From: Polynucleobacter bastaniensis
GTDB taxonomy: Bacteria; Pseudomonadota; Gammaproteobacteria; Burkholderiales; Burkholderiaceae
NCBI RefSeq assembly: GCF_018882205.1
Contig: NZ_JACVOU010000001.1
Coordinates: 1 to 64,000 of the forward strand
Length of the DNA stretch: 64,000 bases
Direction of reading: 5' to 3'
Under the pieces are notes generated by a model that had not been told where the DNA came from, did not search any database, and saw only the letters and a program-made list of their open reading frames with translations. Below are positions 16,452 to 25,347 of this stretch, piece by piece (the stretch's first letter is position 1; the number at the start of each line of letters is the position of its first letter). Position numbers and translations under genes: made by a program.

Positions 16452-16468
16452 TTATTCATTATGAATAA
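16452..16468. promoter_or_regulatory. 17-bp palindrome TTATTCAT-T-ATGAATAA
   Basis: A perfect odd palindrome lies 17 bases after the maiA stop and about 110 bases beyond the end of the ferredoxin gene. It has no GC core or T-run, so it is not a terminator. Its half-site ATTCAT/ATGAAT recurs in a palindrome at 19479-19490 between the LysR gene and the Rieske/aldolase operon. This suggests two sites for the same regulator flanking the cluster. Confidence 0.35.
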
Positions 16469-16579
16469 GACATCAATAGATTCGTAATGCCTTCTCGCAT
16501 CTTTTTACTCATTTAGGGCTTGAACGAACATACCGACAAATTAACAGGCAAAGTACCAGCGCCTAGTACCTATATTCTT

Positions 16580-16885
16580 CTATAAATCAAGGACCAGTGT
16601 TCCGCTTTTGATATGAGAGATGCAGGGGGTTAAATACTCTTGATGCTCGAGATCACTCAAAATACAATCTCCATGCTCTACATCACCACTGATATATCTT
16701 GTCTTACAGGTACCACATAAACCTGATTGGCAAGAAGTAGCTATCTCAATGCCTGATCTTGCCAGAGCATCGATGATTGACTCGGCTCTCGTGATACTTA
16801 TTTTTTTGCCAGTACTATGAATCTCGATCACTAGTTGTTGAGAGTCCGTACTGGAAATTGTATTCACTTTTTTGTCTCGCTCCAC
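16580..16885 (-). CDS. 2Fe-2S ferredoxin (C-terminal domain of vanillate-demethylase-reductase type)
   Basis: The 101-residue protein is a stand-alone plant-type [2Fe-2S] domain with ligands Cys52, Cys57, Cys60 and Cys88 (SCQSGLCGTC ... TPCIS). The ending SGTLVLDL and the overall sequence match the C-terminal ferredoxin domain of VanB/phthalate-dioxygenase-type reductases, but the FMN and NAD(P)H domains are missing. It follows the Rieske oxygenase gene by 46 bases and is its likely electron donor. A separate reductase must act elsewhere. The GTG start is uncertain; a second in-frame GTG lies six codons downstream. Only the first 15-20 residues would be affected. Confidence 0.82.
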   Translation of the reverse strand: MERDKKVNTISSTDSQQLVIEIHSTGKKISITRAESIIDALARSGIEIATSCQSGLCGTCKTRYISGDVEHGDCILSDLEHQEYLTPCISHIKSGTLVLDL

Positions 16886-16891
16886 ACAAAG

Positions 16892-16915
16892 AATGGGCTG
16901 TAATCGCAGCCCATT
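16892..16915 (-). other. Intercistronic hairpin between Rieske oxygenase and ferredoxin genes
   Basis: AATGGGCTG (16892-16900) and CAGCCCATT (16907-16915) form a perfect 9-bp stem with a 6-base loop. It lies in the 46-base gap between the oxygenase stop and the ferredoxin start. On the minus strand it is followed by CTTTGTG, a poor U-tract. It therefore looks more like a partial terminator or mRNA-stability element that lowers ferredoxin expression than a full operon end. Confidence 0.5.
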
Positions 16916-16931
16916 TCTTCTGATCTAAAGA

Positions 16932-18488
16932 TTAATGCTTAAATTGTGCTTTTGCAGTTTGCTCAAGCTCTTCCATTTTTTGCTTTACAAAGTCAGTGCG
17001 CTCTTTGCCCTTATGCTGCTCACTCTCCGTGAGAATCGCAATCACACCTTTAGCAACAAATCGTCTTTGCGCTACCTCATCTTCAGTAGTGGCAGCAATT
17101 GGTAATTCAAATACATTTCCAGAGCAATAACTATTGGGCGCACCATTCAATTCCTTTAACCACTCAGCAAAGGCTTCTGCACTTGCCGCTGGATTAGAGC
17201 CTCGAATAGCATCCCGTAGCATCTTCCTAAATAAATAAGGGCCTGCATCAAATTTAGTGGGATTCTCTAGAGCATGGATTGCTATCGGTCTTTGACTAAT
17301 GATTGCCTCGTAATCACCTGGCGCATATTGAGCCATCTTGTAATTGGAGCGCGCCCTGTGATCAGCAGGAATGTCCACAATATCGTGAATTGTGTGCTTA
17401 CCAAAACGCTCAGCTCTTCTCAAGGCAACTTGGCCATCCAAAAAGTCGATTGATTCATATCCGACCAGCTCTTTTTGTCCGATTCCACGAGTATCAATGC
17501 CGGGGCCCATCACACGCCAGCCAATCATCTTGCTATTGAAATCATCGACTGGAACCGTCCAGCGAATAATGTGAAACCGGCTAAATAGCTTCTTATTAGA
17601 GCCATCCTCAGAAGTGTAGGCATGCAAGCTGAGGTTTGGCAGTACTTGATGTTGAACACGTATAAACAATTTATCGTTATTGACACGACGTGCACCAGAA
17701 CAAGCCAAGCCTCGCCCACCATGGATTGGCACAAACTGCATATCCGGATGAACTTCCATTGTTGGAGAGCCTACCTCATCAAAAGTTGTGCCTTGAAAGT
17801 GACCGCCTACTACGTTTTTGGCAGCATGTAATTCAGCTGTATGAAAGTTATCGGCAGCATTGTCTTGAACTTGTAACCAATTACAGTGTTGGAAATTGCT
17901 ATATGGCACAAGCTCATCGCCGGAAGCTACCGTGAAATCAGACTCCCACTCTGGAAATGGTGGCTCTTTATCAGGTGCGCCCATATAGGCAAATACCAAG
18001 CCATTTCTTTCGAAAGCTTTATAGGCACCCTGTTGAATTGAGCATGCATATTTTTTTGCTTCCGCTTCTTCGCCTTTAGGGAACGGCGCATTCAAACAAG
18101 TTCCGTCTACATCAAATACCATGCCGTGATAACAACACTTAATGCCACGATCTTGAATCTGCCCATACTCTAGTGAAGCGCCGCGATGAACGCAGTGCGC
18201 ATGTAAAACCCCAATGCGGCCACTACCATCACGAAACGCTACCAACTCTTCACACAAGATAGTTAAAAATTTTGGTGTGTCGGTTAATTCAATTGACATA
18301 CAAACTGGATGCCAAAAGCCGCGCATGTACTCGCCTGTTGGCGTGCCAGGACCAACCTCTGTGAGCTCAGGATCATGTCCTGGAACTTTATTTGTGTAGT
18401 AGCCACCGTAAGGAACCAATTTCTTGGGTGTTCCAGACCCTGCAGATGCTCCGACCTTTTTCTCCGCTTGTTCCTGTTTACTTGTCAT
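16932..18488 (-). CDS. Rieske-type aromatic ring-hydroxylating oxygenase, alpha subunit
   Basis: A 518-residue oxygenase component. The Rieske cluster ligands are Cys99, His101, Cys118 and His121 (CVHRGASLEYG ... CCYHG). The mononuclear-iron motif D-X3-D-X2-H-X4-H is complete at residues 209-221 (DNAADNFHTAELH). This layout is that of the phthalate 4,5-dioxygenase / O-demethylase branch, which works as homotrimers without a beta subunit. It is longer than most relatives (about 430-450 residues), with an extra N-terminal 50 and a charged C-terminal tail. It lies between a class II aldolase-family gene and a ferredoxin gene, all on the same strand. The substrate is probably an aromatic acid, by inference only. 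Confidence 0.88.
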   Translation of the reverse strand: MTSKQEQAEKKVGASAGSGTPKKLVPYGGYYTNKVPGHDPELTEVGPGTPTGEYMRGFWHPVCMSIELTDTPKFLTILCEELVAFRDGSGRIGVLHAHCVHRGASLEYGQIQDRGIKCCYHGMVFDVDGTCLNAPFPKGEEAEAKKYACSIQQGAYKAFERNGLVFAYMGAPDKEPPFPEWESDFTVASGDELVPYSNFQHCNWLQVQDNAADNFHTAELHAAKNVVGGHFQGTTFDEVGSPTMEVHPDMQFVPIHGGRGLACSGARRVNNDKLFIRVQHQVLPNLSLHAYTSEDGSNKKLFSRFHIIRWTVPVDDFNSKMIGWRVMGPGIDTRGIGQKELVGYESIDFLDGQVALRRAERFGKHTIHDIVDIPADHRARSNYKMAQYAPGDYEAIISQRPIAIHALENPTKFDAGPYLFRKMLRDAIRGSNPAASAEAFAEWLKELNGAPNSYCSGNVFELPIAATTEDEVAQRRFVAKGVIAILTESEQHKGKERTDFVKQKMEELEQTAKAQFKH

Positions 18489-18534
18489 TAATGGTGCTCC
18501 TATTGATTCACTAGCTATGTCTAAAACTATTCAA

Positions 18535-19374
18535 TTACTCAAACATATCAGGCTGGTTTTCTTTTAGATAACCCCAGATTGGCTGGAAGTGTAACCAACC
18601 AATATACTCACTGCCCACGTGTTCACGGCTGTAACGCGCAGTTTCTGGTGATAACAACACAGGCTTAACGCCTGTTGCCTCAACTATCATCTGCTGTTTG
18701 CAGCAACGCTCTAAGGCTATAAACCAGAAAGCTGCAGCCTCAATACTATGACGACTTACTGTTAATAAGCCATGATTGCGATGAATAATCGCTTTCACTT
18801 TTTTTAATGAGCCCGCTACGTTATAGCCTGAATTATCCTCAACGGCGACTTGGCCAGCTTGTTCCGCTAAAACCATATGGTCCTCAAAGAATGCTGCGGC
18901 ATCTTGAGAGATTGGATCTAGTGGTTTACCTAGCGCTGCAAATGCTGTTCCATAGACTGTATGTGCATGACACATAGCCACGATATCAGGATGCTTTTCA
19001 TGAACCGCTGCGTGCAATACAAATCCAGCACGATTCAATGCATGTTTACCTTCCAAAATATTGCCTTCATGATCTGCCAGGATTAAGTTAGAAACTTTTA
19101 CTTGATCAAAATGCACGGCCATTGGGTTGGTCCAGTACAAATTTGGATGCTCTGGATCACGAACCGTTAAATGTCCCGCAAATCCATAATCGAAATTTTC
19201 TAGGGCAAATGCTCTGCATGCAGCAACCAATCGCTCCTTGAGATGCTGACGCTCCTCAGCAAAGCTTTTGAATTTTGGCTGGTAAGGAAAAATCTGGGAT
19301 TTGTCTTCAGGTTGATAAATGGACTCTCTGTCGCCCAAGTTCAATTTACGTTCTTTCTCCATTACCGCAGCCAT
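18535..19374 (-). CDS. Class II aldolase/adducin family protein
   Basis: The 279-residue protein belongs to the class II aldolase/adducin family. These zinc enzymes cleave sugar phosphates or, in phthalate pathways, decarboxylate dihydroxyphthalates (PhtC-type). The metal-binding histidines are visible in CHAHTVYG near residue 136 and HRNHGLLT near residue 200, and the glycine-rich FAGHLTVRDP near residue 64 is the substrate loop. It is the first gene of the aldolase-Rieske-ferredoxin operon, divergent from the LysR gene. The pairing with a Rieske oxygenase fits a decarboxylase or aldolase acting on its product. Sugar metabolism is not supported by any neighbour. Confidence 0.85.
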   Translation of the reverse strand: MAAVMEKERKLNLGDRESIYQPEDKSQIFPYQPKFKSFAEERQHLKERLVAACRAFALENFDYGFAGHLTVRDPEHPNLYWTNPMAVHFDQVKVSNLILADHEGNILEGKHALNRAGFVLHAAVHEKHPDIVAMCHAHTVYGTAFAALGKPLDPISQDAAAFFEDHMVLAEQAGQVAVEDNSGYNVAGSLKKVKAIIHRNHGLLTVSRHSIEAAAFWFIALERCCKQQMIVEATGVKPVLLSPETARYSREHVGSEYIGWLHFQPIWGYLKENQPDMFE

Positions 19375-19478
19375 GTGAATTCCTTTTTAAAATGATGCGA
19401 ATTTGATGCTTTGACTTTATTCAAAACCTAACTAAGCCGTAATCATCAACTTTCCCAAAGGTTTTGACAAACGATAAG

Positions 19479-19490
19479 TATTCATGAATA
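19479..19490. promoter_or_regulatory. Palindrome TATTCATGAATA in the LysR/aldolase divergent region
   Basis: A perfect 12-bp palindrome lies 32 bases before the LysR start and about 105 bases upstream of the class II aldolase start. Further ATGAAT and ATCATG copies follow immediately (19492-19506). This is a plausible LysR or other dimeric operator controlling both directions. It shares its half-site with the palindrome at 16452-16468. Confidence 0.45.
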
Positions 19491-19521
19491 GATGAATAAA
19501 AATCATGTATATTCTATTTAC

Positions 19522-20418
19522 ATGAGAAAAGTACCAAATTATGTTCTTTTGCGGGCTTTTGAGGCCGCTGCACGCCTTGAAAGCTTCACCTTGGCCGCTA
19601 AAGAGCTACACCTCACTCAATCAGCCATTAGCCATCAAATTAGAGAACTCGAAGACTATTTTGGTAAGCCACTATTTCTAAGAAAGAATCGCAAAGTAGA
19701 ACCAACGGCCGAAGGGCGACGTTTTTTAGAGTCACTTTCCAGAGTGTTTGATGTCATTGAAGCGGCATGTAATGAAGTGACACTCGCTCCAAGCTCACAA
19801 GTTCTCGCTTTACACTGCTCACCTAGTTTTGCTGCCAAGTGGCTTAGCCCAAGGTTACCGGAGTTCATTAAAAATAATCCCGACATTACTATCCGGCTTA
19901 CTTCTGGCGCTGAGCCTATTGATCTTTTGCGCAATCAAGAAATTGATATTGCCATCTCCTATCAAGCAACTCATGAAGGCCCCGGAATTACATCTCTATC
20001 TCTGGGCGAAGAAAAAATTATGCCGCTGTGTTCGCCAGACTTAATTGATCCTACACTTTCAGTAGAAGAGTTAATGAGTAAGTTAACCCTCATCGAGTCA
20101 TCACTGAATCACCATACTTGGGAGCGGTGGTTTGAGATTAATCAACTTAAAAATCCATCAAGCCGAAAGATGTCATTTGATCGTGCAGCCCTCTCAGTCT
20201 CAGCCGCCGTCGACGGTATAGGGGCCGTACTTGAGAGCGTTCGGTTTGCCGAAAGAGAGCTCTCACGAGGTGAGTTGGTTGAACTCGGCGAGGGAATCTT
20301 TTTACCCACTACCGATAGGACTCATTTTTTATCCTATCGCTCGAATACTAAAAACAGTCAAAAAATGAAGCTCTTTAAAGAATGGATATGCATTAAGGCT
20401 GGAGTCTCTGCGGAGTGA
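19522..20418 (+). CDS. LysR family transcriptional regulator (GcvA-like)
   Basis: The product is 298 residues. The winged helix-turn-helix at residues 1-62 contains LRAFEAAARLESFTLAAKEL and the recognition helix TQSAISHQIRELEDYFGKPL, which resembles the GcvA subgroup. A periplasmic-binding-protein-like effector domain follows. The ATG at 19522 (MRKVPNYVLL) is preferred over one ten codons upstream because family N-termini start here. It is divergent from the aldolase-Rieske-ferredoxin operon, the typical arrangement for its target. It overlaps the downstream DMT transporter gene by 4 bases. The effector is unknown. Confidence 0.88.
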   Translation: MRKVPNYVLLRAFEAAARLESFTLAAKELHLTQSAISHQIRELEDYFGKPLFLRKNRKVEPTAEGRRFLESLSRVFDVIEAACNEVTLAPSSQVLALHCSPSFAAKWLSPRLPEFIKNNPDITIRLTSGAEPIDLLRNQEIDIAISYQATHEGPGITSLSLGEEKIMPLCSPDLIDPTLSVEELMSKLTLIESSLNHHTWERWFEINQLKNPSSRKMSFDRAALSVSAAVDGIGAVLESVRFAERELSRGELVELGEGIFLPTTDRTHFLSYRSNTKNSQKMKLFKEWICIKAGVSAE

Positions 20419-21266
20419 AATCCCCAGTCTTCCTTTTTATTCTAAGTGGAATCTGCTTTTCTACAGTAGATGCAATGGCCAAGATTCTGGTCCAAGATAC
20501 TAATCTCATCGCTGTGGTGTGGTCTCGATTTTTTGGTCAATTATTACTTGCGGCTCCGATAGCCTGGTACTTCCTAGGGAAAAATTTCTGGCGTACTCAA
20601 AATTTAGGCCTGCAACTCTTTCGCTCTTGCTTGCTTGTCGCAACTGCAGCCTTATTTTTTGCAGGGCTCAATTGGCTGCCTTTAGCTGAGGCATCATCAA
20701 TTACATTCACCGCTCCAATTTGGGTGGCAATCCTATCAGGGCCTATATTAGGTGAGCGCGTTGGACTAAAAGATTGGTTGGTTGCTGCAATAGGATTCCT
20801 GGGCATCCTCTTCATTGCTAGGCCAGGCTCGGCAATTTTTCATTTAGCTGCGATACTACTTGTTTTCATGGCATTTCTCAATGCCATCTTTCAGCTATCC
20901 ACTAGAAAACTAGTTGAAGACTCGGAATACACTACTTTCTTTTATAGTGGCATCGTTGGGCTTGTGATCTCTACTGTATTACTACCGATTGCGGCTCCAC
21001 TTCCCACATTACCTGCATATGAATATGCATTATTTGGTTTGATAGGCTTATTTGGCGGAATTGCCCATCTATTGGTTGTACTAGCGTTCTATCAAATGCG
21101 ACCCTACAAACTAACCCCTTTAGTTTTTTTACAGCTGATCTGGGCAGTTGGCTATGGCTACCTGATTTTTGGTGAACTACCCGATGGCTTAAGCGTCGTT
21201 GGCATGATTCTGATTGCCTCTTCAGGGATCTGGCTGATCTGGAACCATCGCACAATATCTACCTAA
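20415..21266 (+). CDS. EamA/DMT family transporter
   Basis: A 283-residue drug/metabolite transporter with ten predicted helices in two EamA repeats. The first repeat shows LPLAEASSITFTAPIWVAILSGPILGERV (family hallmark proline and GE motif near residue 115). The second ends FLQLIWAVGYGYLIFGELP near residue 252. Members mostly export or import amino acids, nucleosides or other small metabolites. The start is a GTG that overlaps the LysR stop (GTGA), so it is co-translated with the regulator. It converges on the SAF-domain oxidoreductase with a 3-base gap. The substrate is unknown, but the position suggests a link to the Rieske cluster. Confidence 0.86.
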   Translation: MKSPVFLFILSGICFSTVDAMAKILVQDTNLIAVVWSRFFGQLLLAAPIAWYFLGKNFWRTQNLGLQLFRSCLLVATAALFFAGLNWLPLAEASSITFTAPIWVAILSGPILGERVGLKDWLVAAIGFLGILFIARPGSAIFHLAAILLVFMAFLNAIFQLSTRKLVEDSEYTTFFYSGIVGLVISTVLLPIAAPLPTLPAYEYALFGLIGLFGGIAHLLVVLAFYQMRPYKLTPLVFLQLIWAVGYGYLIFGELPDGLSVVGMILIASSGIWLIWNHRTIST

Positions 21267-21269
21267 GAC

Positions 21270-22607
21270 CTAAGCGAATACTTTTTCCATTTCGCGTCGA
21301 AATTGAATGGCTTGCTTAGTAGCGTCGTAATCCACATCACTCCAACATACCGGCTTCCCAGATGGAATCTCTTTGTTTAATACCATATTGTGTGCCAAAC
21401 CAATTGGTAGGGCGCCAAGCTTGAGTGAATCTGTAGCAGTCATCAGCTTTCCGTAAACTGTGAAGCCGCCCTCTCCATCTAATTTCTCACCAGCCTTCAG
21501 TGTGCGCTTAGCAGTAGCAACAACATCGCCCCGCCAGTCCCCAGTTGCTCCTGTCGCTTCCCCCCGTACCGCAATACTGGCGACGGAAATACCGAGCTCT
21601 AGTCCAATCAGGTGATAGGGCTTATACATTGCGGCATATTTTCCAGTGCTATCCGTTTTAAGGCCATATTGTGCAAAGCAATCAATCACATATTGACTAG
21701 GCGCCTCGAACACTGCAAAAACACCCCAACGCAAATCTCTAAATACTGGGCGACCATCTCTCTCCACTGAAGATACCACTTCGACAGTTCCTTTTTGCTT
21801 CAGGATGCCGCCTTCAGATACAGGACGGAAGATATTTGGCAGGTCATCAACCCCACAAGGCGGAAACTCTAAACCGTTACTTGGGGGGATGAGGTTACAG
21901 GCATTCGATACTGCAGCCATTTCTAGTGCAGATTTTGTCCCATCCAAAAATGAATTAAACATTTGTGCATTGAAGTCACCACCAGCAACTTGTTCCTCAG
22001 AAAATCCATAATGTCCCCAGACAGTATCGGGCGTGGCCTGGTGATAGATAGGTAAATATTTAGTGCCTTTACCTGCACACACCACGTCTAAGCCAATCGT
22101 CCTTGCCCAATCTACTAATTCTGCGATGAGTGCCGGCTGATCTCCAGAAGCCATCGAGTAAATCACACCAGCCTCTGCCGCCTTACGTGCCAATAAAGGG
22201 CCTGCCAATACATCTGCCTCTACGTTAACCATGATGATGTGCTTGCGATGTTCAAAACAAAGTAGAGCGTGACGAATGCCGGCTGCTGGACTGCCTGTGG
22301 AATCGATCACGATATCAATGTGCTCACTAGCTATCATTTTCTCTGCATCGTCAGTCACAAAGGTGGCGCCTGACTTAGCGGCCTCTTGTAATGAGGATGC
22401 ACTATAACGAGGGGCATCCCAACCTACCCGCGCAAGCGATTCTTTTGCACGAGCAGGAGATAAATCAGCGATCGCAAGCAAATGAATGCCTGGGGTGCGA
22501 GGCGCCTGCGAAAGATACATGGATCCGAACTTACCAGCGCCAATAATCCCCACACGCACGGGATTGTTGTTAGCTGCGCGTGCTTTGAGCTTTTGAATAA
22601 GGGACAT
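21270..22607 (-). CDS. NAD(P)-dependent oxidoreductase with C-terminal SAF domain (homoserine-dehydrogenase-like)
   Basis: This 445-residue protein has an N-terminal Rossmann fold (VRVGIIGAGKFGSMYL at residues 17-32) of the Gfo/homoserine-dehydrogenase type. A central catalytic-like domain follows, containing IDSTGSPAAGIRHA near residue 114 and NVEADVLAGPLLA near 145. The C-terminal half has an SAF-type segment (VVATAKRTLKAGEKLDGEGGF) of the kind seen in FlgA and sialic-acid synthases. Such fusions occur in several sugar-acid and amino-acid pathways, and none can be chosen here. It lies 66 bases downstream of the E1 gene on the same strand, so it may belong to the same transcript. Confidence 0.78.
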   Translation of the reverse strand: MSLIQKLKARAANNNPVRVGIIGAGKFGSMYLSQAPRTPGIHLLAIADLSPARAKESLARVGWDAPRYSASSLQEAAKSGATFVTDDAEKMIASEHIDIVIDSTGSPAAGIRHALLCFEHRKHIIMVNVEADVLAGPLLARKAAEAGVIYSMASGDQPALIAELVDWARTIGLDVVCAGKGTKYLPIYHQATPDTVWGHYGFSEEQVAGGDFNAQMFNSFLDGTKSALEMAAVSNACNLIPPSNGLEFPPCGVDDLPNIFRPVSEGGILKQKGTVEVVSSVERDGRPVFRDLRWGVFAVFEAPSQYVIDCFAQYGLKTDSTGKYAAMYKPYHLIGLELGISVASIAVRGEATGATGDWRGDVVATAKRTLKAGEKLDGEGGFTVYGKLMTATDSLKLGALPIGLAHNMVLNKEIPSGKPVCWSDVDYDATKQAIQFRREMEKVFA

Positions 22608-22673
22608 CTGAGCATCTCCAGAAAATTTGGTAATAATAAATAATAAAGTGATCGTAAGGTATCAAGTGAAAGA

Positions 22674-25313
22674 TTATTCTTTCAATGATGCTTGCACTAC
22701 CTTATAAATACTGCTCGCATTAACGCCGAAATACTCTCGCAATGCTGCCCTCGTATCACTTCTACCGAAACCATCGGTGCCGAGCGTAATATATCCTCTA
22801 CCTTTAGGAATATATGCGCGTATGCTTTCTGGAAGTGCATGTACGTAGTCAGTAGCAGCCACAATCGGACCCCGACCTTGAGCCAGCAACTCTGAAATAT
22901 ATGCTTGCGTATTATTAATATCCCCTGAGAGTCTTGCCTGCTCCCTTAATTTGCCATCTCGAGACAATTCGCTCCAACTAGTGACGCTAAAGATATCGAT
23001 ATTGATACCAGCATTAGCAAGCTTATCAGCTGCCTTCAGAACCTCAGTCATGATCGCACCAGACCCTAATAGACTTACACAAGACTTACCATCACCGTTG
23101 ACAGCCTTGATAGTCCTGAATTTATAGCAGCCACGAATCACGCCATCGGCTGCATTCTCAGGTAAATCAGGCTGAGCATAATTTTCATTCATGAGAGTGA
23201 TGTAATAGAACAAATCTTTTTGGTCAACTAACATGTCGCGCATTCCTTGATTCACTATTACTGATAACTCACCAGCAAAGGCTGGATCATATGCTTTGCA
23301 ATTAGGAATCGTTGCCGCTACCAGCTGACTACTGCCATCTTGATGTTGCAGGCCCTCACCACCCAATGTGGTTCTGCCAGAGGTTGCGCCCAATAAAAAT
23401 CCTCTGGCCCGTTGATCTGCTGCCGCCCAAATAGCATCACCAATTCTCTGAAAGCCAAACATGGAGTAATAGATGTAAAAAGGCAGCATTGCAATTCCGT
23501 GAACGCTGTAACTTGTTGCTGCAGCAGTCCAGCTGGCAATCGCACCTGCCTCACTAATACCCTCCTCCAAGATTTGTCCATCTAATGCCTCGCGATAGCT
23601 TAGTACTGAACCAATATCTTCTGGCTCATAGCGTTGACCAACACTAGAGTAAATACCAACCTGTTTAAATAAATTGGCCATACCAAATGTGCGTGCTTCA
23701 TCAGCAACAATCGGCACAACCCGAGGCCCCAGCCCTTTGTCTTTCAGCAGGTTTCCAAGCATACGCACAAAGGCCATTGTGGTAGACATCTCTTTATTTT
23801 CTGGCTTAATCGCAAATGCTGCATATGAATTGATATCTGGGACATTTAATTTGTCGCATTCTGAATACCGCTTAGGTAGGTGCCCACCAAGCTTATTGCG
23901 CTGTTTTTTTAGATATTGCAGCTCTTCACTATTCTCATCAGGCCTAAAGAAAGTCAGGCTTGTTGCCTGCTCATCAGTTAATGGCAAATTAAAACGATTC
24001 CGATACTCAATTAATGCTTCATCATCCAGTTTTTTCTGGCTATGCGTCGTCATCTTGCCTTGGCCAGCATTACCCATACCGTAACCTTTTTTAGTATGAG
24101 CCAAGATTACGGTTGGCTGACCAGCATGATTGGCTGCAGCTTGATAAGCCGCATGAATTTTGACTAAATCATGCCCACCTCTTTTTAATCGATCAATCTG
24201 CTCATCTGTCATGCCTTGAGCAAGACGAGCCAACTCTTCATTTTGGCCAAAGAAATTTTTTCGATTAAAGCTGCCATCTTTTGCAGCAAATGTTTGCATT
24301 TGACCGTCAACAGTTTGAGCAAAAGCCTTCACTAGTGCTCCCTCGGTATCCCTAGCAAATAGTCCATCCCAATCACTACCCCAAACTAATTTAATCACGT
24401 TCCAACCAGCACCACGAAACAGTTTTTCTAACTCATCAATAATCCTGCCGTTGCCACGTACTGGACCATCTAGGCGTTGCAAGTTGCAATTGACTACCCA
24501 AACCAAGTTATCCAGCTTTTCTCTAGAAGCTAATGTCAGTGCACTCATACTTTCTGGCTCATCCATCTCACCATCACCAAATACACCCCATACTTTTCTA
24601 GTTGAGCAATCTAATAATTTGCGATCACTGAGGTAGCGCATAAAGCGTGCATGATAAATAGAGCTAATTGGGCCAATCCCCATGGAGCCAGTTGGAAACT
24701 GCCAGAAATCAGGCATCAACCAAGGATGTGGGTAACTTGATAAACCTCTTACGCCTGACTCAGGGGCAGTAATTTCCCGCCTGTAATGCGCAAGATCATT
24801 TTCGGTAAGTCTTCCTTCTAAATACGCGCGCGCATATACGCCTGGAGCACTATGCGGCTGGAAGAAAACCAAGTCTCCACGATCTTTAGCATCTCCATAC
24901 TCAGTTCTTGCGCGGAAAAAATGATTAAACCCAACCTCAAATAAATCTGCAGCACTAGCATAGCTAGCAATGTGCCCACCTAGCTCACCATAGGCTTCAT
25001 TCGCTTTAGCTACCATAGCTAGAGCATTCCACCTCATCAATGAGGCTAGCTTTTCTTCAATTGCTAAATCCCCAGGAAATGGAGGTTGCTCATCTACGGG
25101 TATTGAATTGATATAGGGTGTAACTAAATTAGGCACCCAATTAATTTGCTTTTTGTTGGCAAGCTGTATCAAGTTATCCAAAATAAACTTGGCGCGCACA
25201 CTATCGCCAGAGGCTAGCAAATCCATAAACGCCTCGTTCCACTCTGCAGTTTCTGCAGGATCGGTATCGATATGCTCAAGATTTAAATATTTTTTAATAT
25301 CGGGGGCGTTCAT
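22674..25313 (-). CDS. aceE: Pyruvate (2-oxo acid) dehydrogenase E1, homodimeric type
   Basis: The 879-residue protein is a homodimeric E1 component that decarboxylates a 2-oxo acid with thiamine diphosphate and acylates the lipoyl arm of E2. The ThDP motif GDGEMDEPES (246-255) and its partner asparagines near 275 are present, as is YGxxGGHxASYAS near residue 112. Length is that of AceE. The context is unusual: it follows an E2 that lacks a lipoyl domain, in reversed order, opposite an Lrp-family regulator. It may therefore be a specialised paralogue, for example acting on 2-oxobutyrate like MdeB of Pseudomonas, rather than the housekeeping enzyme. The symbol denotes the family. Confidence 0.85.
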   Translation of the reverse strand: MNAPDIKKYLNLEHIDTDPAETAEWNEAFMDLLASGDSVRAKFILDNLIQLANKKQINWVPNLVTPYINSIPVDEQPPFPGDLAIEEKLASLMRWNALAMVAKANEAYGELGGHIASYASAADLFEVGFNHFFRARTEYGDAKDRGDLVFFQPHSAPGVYARAYLEGRLTENDLAHYRREITAPESGVRGLSSYPHPWLMPDFWQFPTGSMGIGPISSIYHARFMRYLSDRKLLDCSTRKVWGVFGDGEMDEPESMSALTLASREKLDNLVWVVNCNLQRLDGPVRGNGRIIDELEKLFRGAGWNVIKLVWGSDWDGLFARDTEGALVKAFAQTVDGQMQTFAAKDGSFNRKNFFGQNEELARLAQGMTDEQIDRLKRGGHDLVKIHAAYQAAANHAGQPTVILAHTKKGYGMGNAGQGKMTTHSQKKLDDEALIEYRNRFNLPLTDEQATSLTFFRPDENSEELQYLKKQRNKLGGHLPKRYSECDKLNVPDINSYAAFAIKPENKEMSTTMAFVRMLGNLLKDKGLGPRVVPIVADEARTFGMANLFKQVGIYSSVGQRYEPEDIGSVLSYREALDGQILEEGISEAGAIASWTAAATSYSVHGIAMLPFYIYYSMFGFQRIGDAIWAAADQRARGFLLGATSGRTTLGGEGLQHQDGSSQLVAATIPNCKAYDPAFAGELSVIVNQGMRDMLVDQKDLFYYITLMNENYAQPDLPENAADGVIRGCYKFRTIKAVNGDGKSCVSLLGSGAIMTEVLKAADKLANAGINIDIFSVTSWSELSRDGKLREQARLSGDINNTQAYISELLAQGRGPIVAATDYVHALPESIRAYIPKGRGYITLGTDGFGRSDTRAALREYFGVNASSIYKVVQASLKE

Positions 25314-25347
25314 AAAAAATTCCTCTGTAACTTTTGATCTTGTAAAT

